Origin: Acidobacteriota bacterium
GTDB lineage: Bacteria; Acidobacteriota; Terriglobia; Terriglobales; Acidobacteriaceae
Assembly: GCA_018268755.1 (NCBI GenBank)
Contig: JAFDVW010000031.1
Span: 1-53,666, forward strand
Reading direction: 5' to 3'
DNA: 53,666 bases
In this document: piece by piece, positions 1 to 6,353 of the stretch
Layout: each line of letters opens with the position of its first letter
Numbering within the stretch: position 1 is the first letter of the stretch
Made by a program: the position numbers and the translations under genes
Notes under the pieces: model-generated
The model's input: the letters and a program-made list of their open reading frames with translations, nothing else
Databases searched by the model: none
What the model was told of the DNA's origin: nothing

Positions 1-22
1 AATATAAGTTAGAAGTGCAGGG

Positions 23-80
23 GGCCTTCGACTGCGCATGAAATCCGCGCTGCGGATTTCATGCTCCGCTCAGGATGACA
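23..80 (+). repeat. Hairpin repeat family A, copy 1
   Basis: The element starts with CCTTCGACTGC and ends with GCTCAGGATGACA. Between these lies an inverted repeat (GCATGAAATCCGC against GCGGATTTCATGC) able to form a long stem. Near-identical copies lie at 555-615 and 767-825. Confidence 0.85.
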
Positions 81-389
81 GAGATTTTGTGTAGGGGGAG
101 CCGCTGGCCCATTCAGCTCTGGCTTGCCCAGGTGGCCCACAGCTCTGGCCCGAAGCGCGAAGTCACCCGGGCGCAATAGAACGGGGGTGCCCCATTTCTC
201 GCGTCCTGTGCGGGAAGTGGGGTTTATGCGAGGCGCAACTATAGAATCTATCGGAGCTAGAATCGTTCCTTCGAGTGAGGTCCCACGTTTGCCAAAAGCA
301 GGCAAACATGGGGCACCCCAAGAGGGTTACTGTATGCTCCTCTGGAGAAGCTACCCCGGGGAGATGTGGGCCACCCGCCTTTTTGCGCT

Positions 390-446
390 GTCATCCTGAG
401 CGAAGTTGGAGCGGCACGAAGCGCCGCACCAATGCAGTCGAAGGAG
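390..446 (-). repeat. Hairpin repeat family A, inverted variant copy
   Basis: On the minus strand this copy has the same ends as the other family A members (CCTTCGACTGC and GCTCAGGATGAC), but the central stem is a different sequence. The ends are therefore conserved while the hairpin core varies. Confidence 0.75.
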
Positions 447-554
447 CGCTTTACTGGAGGGGTTCTTAACCAGAGCTGCGAGGCGTTCTCCCTGTGACTT
501 AGAGAGGTTTCGGGGAGAATTCCTGGAGGGGCCTCGGGCAGAGCTGGCGCCATA

Positions 555-615
555 GGGGTCCTTCGACTGCGCATGAAATCGGCGTTGCGGATTTCATGCT
601 CCGCTCAGGATGACA
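555..615 (+). repeat. Hairpin repeat family A, copy 2
   Basis: Nearly identical to the copy at 23-80, with a few changes at the tip of the stem. The downstream flank (AAAGCAGAGTTGAA) is shared with the copy at 767-825, so the duplicated unit extends past the hairpin. Confidence 0.85.
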
Positions 616-648
616 AAGCAGAGTTGAATGCGTTCCTAAAAATCAAAG

Positions 649-690
649 TCCCCACCCCTTCCACTCAGCTCAGGGCAGGCCTAACCGCAA
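649..690 (+). repeat. Direct repeat B, copy 1
   Basis: A 42-nt block beginning TCCCCACCCCTTCCACTCAG and ending GGCAGGCCTAACCGCAA. It recurs unchanged at 949-990, exactly 300 nt downstream, so this is a segmental duplication that includes the family A copies. Confidence 0.85.
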
Positions 691-766
691 AGTGCGCGGG
701 GCACCCGGCGGTTCTGGGACACATAGAGAATGCCTGGAAGCCTCAGATTTAAGGTTAGAGTGCTAG

Positions 767-825
767 GGGTCCTTCGACTGCGCATGAAATCCGTACTGCG
801 GATTTCATGCTCCGCTCAGGATGAC
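767..825 (+). repeat. Hairpin repeat family A, copy 3
   Basis: Third forward copy, with the same ends and the same self-complementary core. It shares its downstream flank with the copy at 555-615. Confidence 0.85.
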
Positions 826-908
826 AAAGCAGAGTTGAAACGGCGGACTCGCTCCTTCGCAGGGTTGAACCCCCGCGCCACCCAAAATCAAATCCGGCTT
901 CGTTCCTG

Positions 909-932
909 GACGGGCGGGACGCCCGTCCCCAC
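909..932. repeat. Short hairpin repeat, GC-rich
   Basis: GACGGGC and GCCCGTC form a 7-bp stem around a 5-nt loop and are followed by CCCACA. The pattern of a GC stem followed by CCCAC resembles the hairpins at 4422-4494 and 4681-4740. Confidence 0.5.
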
Positions 933-948
933 ATGAGCAAAAGCAAAA

Positions 949-990
949 TCCCCACCCCTTCCACTCAGCTCAGGGCAGGCCTAACCGCAA
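949..990 (+). repeat. Direct repeat B, copy 2
   Basis: Identical to the 42-nt block at 649-690. The flanks differ slightly (an extra A before the GTGCGCGG that follows). Confidence 0.85.
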
Positions 991-1130
991 AAGTGCGCGG
1001 TTAGGATGGGGCATCCTGCCACAAGGGTGGGCCCCCGGCGAGGGACGCCCGGTGTCGTCTGAAAGTGCGGTGGGAAGTTTTAGGTTGACGGCATGCGACG
1101 GAAAAGAGATGGTGATGCGGGGAGGCGTGG

Positions 1131-1577
1131 ATGACGACGGGCGTAAGCAGATTAGGTAGAAGTATTGGCGCACTGTTCGCCGGGTTTGTCGTGGTGGTGG
1201 TGCTGTCGATTGGCAGCGATATCATCCTGCATAAAACCGGAGTGTACCCGGCGCAGGGGCAGGTGATGAGTAATCCGCTGTTTGCGCTGGCGGCGGTGTA
1301 TCGCTCGCTGTATGGCGTAGTGGGCGGATATGTGACGGCACGCTTCGCTCCGCATGGGCCCATGATGCACGCCATGATCGGCGGGGTACTGGGGTTCTTC
1401 CTCAGCATTGTGGGAGCGGTGACGACGTGGAGCCGCAGTGCGGAGTTTGGCCCACATTGGTATCCGGTCACTTTGGTGGTGCTGGCTTTGCCCTGCGCCT
1501 GGCTGGGCGGCATGCTGTATGAGCGGCGGGCGCGGCGCGGGCCGAGGGCCCAGCCGGAAGTTACGAATTCTTTATAG
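1131..1577 (+). CDS. Small integral membrane protein of unknown function
   Basis: A 148-residue protein with about four hydrophobic segments (roughly residues 12-32, 45-70, 80-100 and 112-130) and a short basic tail rich in Arg. The ATG follows a good ribosome binding site (GGGGAGG). No enzymatic motif is visible and I do not recognise a named family. The following small gene lies 65 nt downstream on the same strand and may be co-transcribed. Inner membrane location is inferred from hydrophobicity alone. Confidence 0.7.
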   Translation: MTTGVSRLGRSIGALFAGFVVVVVLSIGSDIILHKTGVYPAQGQVMSNPLFALAAVYRSLYGVVGGYVTARFAPHGPMMHAMIGGVLGFFLSIVGAVTTWSRSAEFGPHWYPVTLVVLALPCAWLGGMLYERRARRGPRAQPEVTNSL

Positions 1578-1642
1578 ACTTCTTAGCCGGTCTTTATCGG
1601 CGCGGTGCTTCAATCGGGGAAGAAAGATGGGAGCATTGTCGT

Positions 1643-1918
1643 ATGACCGGACTCTTGTTGCTGGGATTCCTTATAGGGTTTGTCATTCTGCTGCTGGCGC
1701 TGGTGTGGAACATGGAAAGAAGTGCGCCGCATCCCAGGCAGGCCGGGAACGTGATTGAAGTCAGATTTCAGCGGGAACTGGTGCCCATGCTGGTGCAAAT
1801 TCCTTCGGAGAGGAATGGGACCAAGCAGAGGGCGCGGGTGATTGCCATGCCGTCGCCGGCTAGCCGTAGGAGCAAGGACGCGCCGGCAAGCGCGCTGCCC
1901 GCGCGGATGCGTTCCTGA
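1643..1918 (+). CDS. Small membrane-anchored protein, unknown function
   Basis: A 91-residue protein. Residues 3-22 form one strongly hydrophobic helix, followed by a polar, Arg- and Pro-rich tail. This looks like a single-pass anchor with a soluble tail. There is no recognisable domain. The ribosome binding site is weak (GGGAG, 11 nt upstream of the ATG), so both start and reality are moderately supported. It follows the gene at 1131 on the same strand. Confidence 0.5.
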   Translation: MTGLLLLGFLIGFVILLLALVWNMERSAPHPRQAGNVIEVRFQRELVPMLVQIPSERNGTKQRARVIAMPSPASRRSKDAPASALPARMRS

Positions 1919-1942
1919 TCCAGTCTAATTATCTGATAACAA

Positions 1943-1980
1943 GAAGGTTAGGAGAAAAAGGGGAATCCCCCGAAACCTTC
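1943..1980 (+). promoter_or_regulatory. Structured leader enclosing the ribosome binding site
   Basis: GAAGGTT (1943-1949) can pair with AACCTTC (1974-1980). The loop between them contains AGGAG and a second stem of GGGG against CCCC. The outer stem ends one base before the ATG at 1982, so the Shine-Dalgarno sequence sits inside the structure. A role in translation control is inference. Confidence 0.4.
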
Positions 1981-1981
1981 G

Positions 1982-2203
1982 ATGAGGCTGGCGCATCCAA
2001 CCAACATGGCACAGACAGCGATATTCCAAGAGAACTACCGAGTTATCGCCGTTGACGACCAAAGCTTGGTTCTTCGGGGGGTCCGTAGCGGGGAAGTGTT
2101 ACGGATCATGAATGCTGATCCCGAGAACCCTTTAACCGAAGCCGAGTACCCTCCCGGCAAGTTGATCGCGTTAACTGATCCATCGGAACAAGCACAGCAC
2201 TAA
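1982..2203 (+). CDS. Small hypothetical protein
   Basis: A 73-residue soluble protein with alternating hydrophobic and polar residues, suggesting a small beta-rich fold. A second in-frame ATG at 2006 (giving MAQTAIF at the N terminus) is an equally plausible start. The first ATG lies right after the structured leader at 1943-1980. A strong intrinsic terminator follows at 2231-2271, which makes this a self-contained short transcript. No family was recognised. Confidence 0.55.
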   Translation: MRLAHPTNMAQTAIFQENYRVIAVDDQSLVLRGVRSGEVLRIMNADPENPLTEAEYPPGKLIALTDPSEQAQH

Positions 2204-2230
2204 AGCCGAGAATCCTCCTAGAAATTCCAT

Positions 2231-2271
2231 ACGGCCCACAAACCGAAACTGGTTGCGGGCCGTGATTTTTT
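2231..2271 (+). terminator. Intrinsic terminator after the gene at 1982
   Basis: ACGGCCC (2231-2237) pairs perfectly with GGGCCGT (2257-2263). An inner AACC/GGTT pair extends the stem, and the run GATTTTTTG follows. This is a classic rho-independent terminator on the plus strand. Confidence 0.85.
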
Positions 2272-2324
2272 GTCCCAACCGTGGATTGGCGCGCCACCCA
2301 GAAGGCTGGGGCGGGGTGAGCGGA

Positions 2325-2714
2325 TTATTCCGACGAGATCTGCATGGTTTCGTCGATGGAGATGCGGGCCGGGCCGACGCTGGCGTCCCCGCCGCCGCGG
2401 GTGGCGGTGACGCGGAAGCCGCTGTCGGTGGCTTCAATGTCGTAGGTGTAGGGTGGGCGCGCTTTCTGAATTGTGATGTAGTTGCCCGCGATTAGTTCAT
2501 CGAGCGAGGCATATTTGCCTTGCGAGGCGAAGTATCCGCGCTCCGCGCTGGCAATGCTGAGAAGGTCGCTCTTGACCCCGGTGGCGTTCACGGTCGCCAC
2601 GGGGGTAGCGGCGGCGCCGCCGGGCGTCGCGGAAGTGTGCATCTGTGCCGAGTACAGGTAGAGGCCGATCCCGACCGCCACCAGCAGACTGAGTAACCCG
2701 AGAATTCCACGCAT
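2325..2714 (-). CDS. Membrane-anchored pilin-like protein, unknown function
   Basis: A 129-residue protein with an N-terminal hydrophobic anchor (residues 4-22), a low-complexity Ala/Thr/Gly linker, and a C-terminal globular part. Residues 48-75 (LLSIASAERGYFASQGKYAS) resemble the post-helix region of type IV pilins and pseudopilins, where an AERxYFxxxGxY pattern is common. There is no GF-E prepilin cleavage site, so it is not a standard prepilin. A clear ribosome binding site (GGGAGAG) precedes the ATG. It lies 44 nt downstream of the membrane protein at 2759-4303 and is probably co-transcribed. Confidence 0.65.
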   Translation of the reverse strand: MRGILGLLSLLVAVGIGLYLYSAQMHTSATPGGAAATPVATVNATGVKSDLLSIASAERGYFASQGKYASLDELIAGNYITIQKARPPYTYDIEATDSGFRVTATRGGGDASVGPARISIDETMQISSE

Positions 2715-2758
2715 GCCATCTCTCCCATTCGGAATCTTTGCAGGCCTAGCTTGAGTCG

Positions 2759-4303
2759 TCAGTTGGCCGCGCTGCCACGGGCACGTTGCGGCGGGGCACC
2801 ACTGACATAAAGCGAATCCAATTCAATGTGTGTATCGCGTTTCAGCCCCGCCAGGGCCTCCATTTGCGCCACAATCCAGCGGGACTCGTCCCGGCCCATG
2901 GAGTCCGCCAGCAGCACCTTTTTCTTGCCTTTGGTCCACAGGCGGATGGAGTAGCTGGTGTTTTTGATCGCGTTCTGCTGCGGGGGCGTGACGGGAAGGA
3001 TGCGGTCGATTTCGCCGAAAGCCACCTCCTGCAGGCGGGCGGGAAGAATGCTGCGCCGCCAGGCCAGCTTGCCGTTTCCGATCACCACCCGCGCCGTGCC
3101 GAACAGGGAACTGAGGACGCCATAGATCAGGAGCAGATCAAAGAACCCGAAGAAGATGGCGAAAAAGAATGGCGCCTTCGAGTGCCACAACACGTAGACA
3201 ATCCCCGTCCAGGCGATGGTGAAAGCCAGCAGGAACAAAGTAGCGGAAGGATGTCGAAAGGCCGGCCAGTAAAACTCCGTGTGGCCCTCGGGCGTGGTGG
3301 AAATGACGATCTTAGTGTGGGCCGGGGCGGCCACGTCGGAGTCGTCTGACTGAAATGCCGGTGCGGTATTGGAGAAAGACTCCTCGCCGGCAAAGTGGGG
3401 GCGATCGGTGCCAGCCCGCGATGACGCGGTATGGAACACCGGCACTTCGAAACTGTCCGCGTAATCGATGCCCGGGACGTCGGCTTCGACATGGAGCAGC
3501 CACAAGATCTGATCGTTGCTGCTCTCGTGATTGCTCTCGTAGGCGTCCGAAGGGATGGCGAATTCCACGGGAATCACGGTATCGAACGGGCTGGGCAGAA
3601 CCGTCGATGCCGGAACCGTCTGTTCTTTCTCCCACAAAGCCACCTGGCTGGTGGAGCGATTATTGCCATTGCCGCTGGTGATTTTGCGCATGCAGGAGAG
3701 ACGAAATTTTATGCCATGTTCGGCGCTGGTGTTCCAGCGCAAGTGGATGGCGCCACGCATCCGGCCGCCAGGAGTGAAAGGCAAGGATTGCAGTTCCAAA
3801 TAAGTTTTGCCGAAACGCTGGCGGCGCAATGTGGCGCGCACCGCTACAACCAGCAGAATGATGCCAATGATGCCGAAGCCCGCCGGGATCAGAAACTTGG
3901 GATCGGAGGTTTCCTGGAAGCGCGGCAGAGAGGCGAGCGTGATGGGTATCGTGACCAGATTGCAGAAGCCCGCCATGATCCACCAGCCGATGGCGGAGTT
4001 GCGGTTCAAGCTGTCGGCCCGCCCCGCGGCCCAGTCCTGACGCCAGAGCCAGGGGGAATCGGGATGCGACTGCTCGATGGCGGCTTGCTCTTTCAGTTTG
4101 AAGTAGCCCCAGATGGAAGCGACGAAAAGGCCGCCCCCGATAAAGGCAAAGACCAAGGAAAGGAGAGCCCCGAAAATGTTATTGCCGCGTCCGCTCTGCC
4201 CGGCCTGACGTAAGAACGCCACAAATCCGAACAGCCCAAATCCCAGAAAGGGCAGGGCAAACAGGGCTAAAAACACCGACGCGCCTTTGGACGCTTTGGT
4301 CAC
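2759..4303 (-). CDS. Multi-pass membrane protein, DUF3592-like
   Basis: A protein of about 514 residues with hydrophobic segments near the N terminus (two), around residues 105-160 (two) and around residues 345-395 (two), and a hydrophilic, probably extracytoplasmic, region between the last two pairs. The layout and the HPDSPWLWRQDWAAG motif resemble DUF3592-type proteins of unknown function; this family call is tentative. I chose the GTG at 4303. The in-frame extension to 4492 is translated repeat DNA, and a TATAAT sits 6 nt before the GTG, so the transcript would be leaderless. The pilin-like gene follows 44 nt downstream. Confidence 0.7.
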   Translation of the reverse strand: MTKASKGASVFLALFALPFLGFGLFGFVAFLRQAGQSGRGNNIFGALLSLVFAFIGGGLFVASIWGYFKLKEQAAIEQSHPDSPWLWRQDWAAGRADSLNRNSAIGWWIMAGFCNLVTIPITLASLPRFQETSDPKFLIPAGFGIIGIILLVVAVRATLRRQRFGKTYLELQSLPFTPGGRMRGAIHLRWNTSAEHGIKFRLSCMRKITSGNGNNRSTSQVALWEKEQTVPASTVLPSPFDTVIPVEFAIPSDAYESNHESSNDQILWLLHVEADVPGIDYADSFEVPVFHTASSRAGTDRPHFAGEESFSNTAPAFQSDDSDVAAPAHTKIVISTTPEGHTEFYWPAFRHPSATLFLLAFTIAWTGIVYVLWHSKAPFFFAIFFGFFDLLLIYGVLSSLFGTARVVIGNGKLAWRRSILPARLQEVAFGEIDRILPVTPPQQNAIKNTSYSIRLWTKGKKKVLLADSMGRDESRWIVAQMEALAGLKRDTHIELDSLYVSGAPPQRARGSAAN

Positions 4304-4309
4304 GCAAAA

Positions 4310-4315
4310 ATTATA
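4310..4315 (-). promoter_or_regulatory. -10 element of a leaderless promoter
   Basis: A perfect TATAAT on the minus strand, ending 6 nt before the GTG at 4303, places the predicted transcription start on or next to the start codon. No good -35 hexamer is seen 16-18 nt upstream. Confidence 0.5.
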
Positions 4316-4421
4316 GGTTTGCCGGGAAAGGCCGCCTATGGGGTTATTTCGCCCATGATTACCGTGGTTACGTCGCTTTGGTACACATGGTTGGCTGGAA
4401 AAAGTAACCAGGGAATCGCCT

Positions 4422-4494
4422 GTGGCGCGGGCACTCTTGCCCGCGTGTACTGTTGTTCCGGGCAGGCTGGCGGACAAGAGTGTCCGCCCCACGT
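4422..4494 (+). repeat. Twin-hairpin repeat C, copy 1
   Basis: Two adjacent hairpins: GCGGGCACTCTTGCCCGC, and GGCGGACAAGAGTGTCCGCC followed by CCAC. The loops (CTCTT and AAGAG) are complementary to each other, so the whole block is quasi-palindromic. The same pair occurs in the opposite orientation at 49167-49221. Confidence 0.85.
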
Positions 4495-4680
4495 GGTTGT
4501 GAAGGGGCGGCTGTTCTAGGTGGATTGTCTCCGCGTGCTCGGCGGATTCTCTGCAGCCTCTGCGATATAAGAACGTTGTTTCTTAGAATCTTAAATCGCA
4601 GAGTTCGCTGAGAAGCAGAGAAAATCTCTGGGGAACTCGGTGTCCTCTGTGGTGAGGGCGCTTTCGTCGAGCTACGCTCG

Positions 4681-4740
4681 ACCGGACAGCCGGGGGCGGC
4701 TGTCCCTTCGCAGGCAGGCGGACAGGAGTCTCCGCCCCAC
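4681..4740 (+). repeat. Twin-hairpin repeat C, divergent copy
   Basis: First hairpin: GGACAGCC against GGCTGTCC. Second: GGCGGACAGGAGTCTCCGCC followed by CCAC. The architecture and 3-prime end match the copies at 4422 and 49167, with base changes that preserve the stems. Confidence 0.75.
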
Positions 4741-4814
4741 ATCTTTTTCGAGGAATCTGCTTGTCACTGTTTGAGGGCCGTGATCTTATACCCCACGGAC
4801 TTAGGCAGACATAA

Positions 4815-6101
4815 ATGATGGAACCTGTGATGGAGCGCAGTCTAGGGGCCGAAGTGGTCTCCAAGGTGACCCGGCGGCTGATGCCGTTTCTATTTCTGCT
4901 CTACATTGTGGCGTATCTGGACCGCATCAATGTGGGTTTTGCCGCGCTGCAGATGCAGCCGCAACTTGGTTTTGCCGATAGCGTGTATGGACTGGGCGCC
5001 GGCATGTTTTTTGCCGGCTATTTCTTTTTTCAGTTGCCCAGCAATCTCATGCTCTCGCGGGTGGGAGTGAGACGCTGGATGGCGGCCCTGATGGCCGCCT
5101 GGGGCGTGGTTTCCTGCGCCATGATCTTCACCACCACGCCGCGTAGCTTCTATGTGCTGCGTTTTCTGCTGGGGGTCACGGAAGCGGGCTTTTACCCTGG
5201 AATCATCCTCTACATGAAGCACTGGTTCCCGGCCGCCAATCGCGCCCGCGCCCTGGCCTTCTTCAATATGGCGGGGCCCCTGGCCGGAGTGGTGGGGGGG
5301 CCTATTTCAGGGGCCTTACTGGGCCTGCACAATCTCGGCGGCCTTGCGGGATGGCAATGGCTGTTTCTGATCGAAGGAATCCCCGCCATACTTCTGGGAG
5401 GCGTAGTGCTGGTGTTTCTCACCGACCACGCCAGCGAAGCGCGATGGCTGAAGCCGGAAGAACGCGAGTGGCTGACCACGACCATCGAGCAGGAAAAACA
5501 TCTCGCGGATGTAGGCAGTAGTTCCATCTGGGCCGCGTTTCATGATCCGCGGGTATGGCTGTTGTCGCTGGTGTACATCGGGCTGAACACGTGCTCGTAT
5601 GGCATTAATCTGTGGCTCCCCAATGTGATTCGCAGCGTTTCTGGTGTAAACAGCTTTACCGTCGGACTGCTGGCCGCGATCCCGTACATCGGGGCCGTGA
5701 TTGCCATGCTGGTGACGAGCGTACATTCTGATCGCACTCGGGAACGGCGCTGGCATGTGGCGGTGGCGGCGTTCACTGGCGCGGCAGCTCTGGTCATTGC
5801 CGCTTATACCGGGGCAGTGGTCCCTTCGATGATTGCGCTAAGCTTGGCCATCATGGCGGCCTGGTGTATTCCGTCTCCCTTCTGGGCGCTGGCCACCACC
5901 CTGCTGAGCGGCACGGCGGCGGCTGCGGGCATTGCTCTGATTAACTCCGTGGGCAACCTGGGTGGGTTCTTTGGGCCGTGGATCATCGGCTGGGTGCGGA
6001 CGGCGACGGGTGGATTTCGCGGCGGATTCCTGGTGGTGGCGGGGATCCTGGCGCTGGCCGGGGTAATTGTGTTGCAGGTGCGGGCACGGAAGGCGGCCTG
6101 A
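4815..6101 (+). CDS. MFS transporter, anion:cation symporter type
   Basis: A 428-residue protein with about 12 hydrophobic helices, the usual size for the major facilitator superfamily. The signature YLDRINVGFAAL in helix 1, the GVTEAGFYPG stretch in helix 4 and the long cytoplasmic loop after helix 6 (about residues 195-230) fit the ACS family. That family includes TtuB tartrate, phthalate and hexuronate/galactonate carriers, so an organic anion imported with H+ or Na+ is likely. The exact substrate cannot be read from the sequence. ATG codons at 4815, 4818 and 4830 compete as start. It stands alone. Confidence 0.88.
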   Translation: MMEPVMERSLGAEVVSKVTRRLMPFLFLLYIVAYLDRINVGFAALQMQPQLGFADSVYGLGAGMFFAGYFFFQLPSNLMLSRVGVRRWMAALMAAWGVVSCAMIFTTTPRSFYVLRFLLGVTEAGFYPGIILYMKHWFPAANRARALAFFNMAGPLAGVVGGPISGALLGLHNLGGLAGWQWLFLIEGIPAILLGGVVLVFLTDHASEARWLKPEEREWLTTTIEQEKHLADVGSSSIWAAFHDPRVWLLSLVYIGLNTCSYGINLWLPNVIRSVSGVNSFTVGLLAAIPYIGAVIAMLVTSVHSDRTRERRWHVAVAAFTGAAALVIAAYTGAVVPSMIALSLAIMAAWCIPSPFWALATTLLSGTAAAAGIALINSVGNLGGFFGPWIIGWVRTATGGFRGGFLVVAGILALAGVIVLQVRARKAA

Positions 6102-6162
6102 TCGCGACAATCGCATGCAGCGTTGCGCCGTTCCGGCGCGTTTCGCACCGGCACGAGATAAC

Positions 6163-6182
6163 GGCATCGCTGAAGCGATGCC
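6163..6182 (+). terminator. Hairpin after the MFS gene
   Basis: GGCATCGC and GCGATGCC form a perfect 8-bp stem with a TGAA loop, 62 nt after the MFS stop codon. There is no U-rich tail, so it may be a repeat-type hairpin or 3-prime end stabiliser rather than a true terminator. Confidence 0.45.
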
Positions 6183-6312
6183 CTGATACGGACCTCCCTG
6201 GGCTGAATCTGGTGTGTCGATCTCCTGATGGTGAAGGAGGCTTCCACGCCAGGGAATGCTTCAGTAAACCCTTTTCCTCATCGCGAGTTTTCCCCTTTCT
6301 TGCGCTGATTGT

Positions 6313-6353
6313 TACAATAAGGTGCTTTGCCCTCCCCAGCTTTGCCGGGGAGG
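6313..6353 (+). promoter_or_regulatory. Candidate promoter -10 and leader hairpin of the lipid cluster
   Basis: TACAAT at 6313-6318 fits a -10 box, and the -35 region is poor. Just downstream, CCTCCCC (6331-6337) pairs with GGGGAGG (6347-6353). If used, transcription starts near 6325, which would exclude the GTG at 6322 as the translation start of the next gene. Confidence 0.35.

Larger units (their letters stand above)
1..1130. other. Intergenic region rich in repeats
   Basis: No convincing gene is seen in the first 1.1 kb. Short open frames here run through repeat sequence in several phases and lack ribosome binding sites. The stretch is built from at least two repeat families, listed separately, plus unique filler. 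It could be a decayed region or a landing zone for small non-coding repeats. Confidence 0.7.
4304..4814. other. Intergenic region with hairpin repeats
   Basis: No gene in about 510 nt between divergent genes. It holds the twin-hairpin repeats at 4422-4494 and 4681-4740. It also has an inverted repeat, CTCTGCGA (4558-4565) with TCGCAGAG (4596-4603), inside a stretch rich in TCTCTG/CAGAG words. The MFS promoter must lie near the right end but no clear hexamers stand out. Confidence 0.7.

Noticed and set aside
23..825. Possible CRISPR array
   Set aside because: The repeats are too long and too self-complementary, occur in both orientations and at irregular distances, and no cas gene is present.
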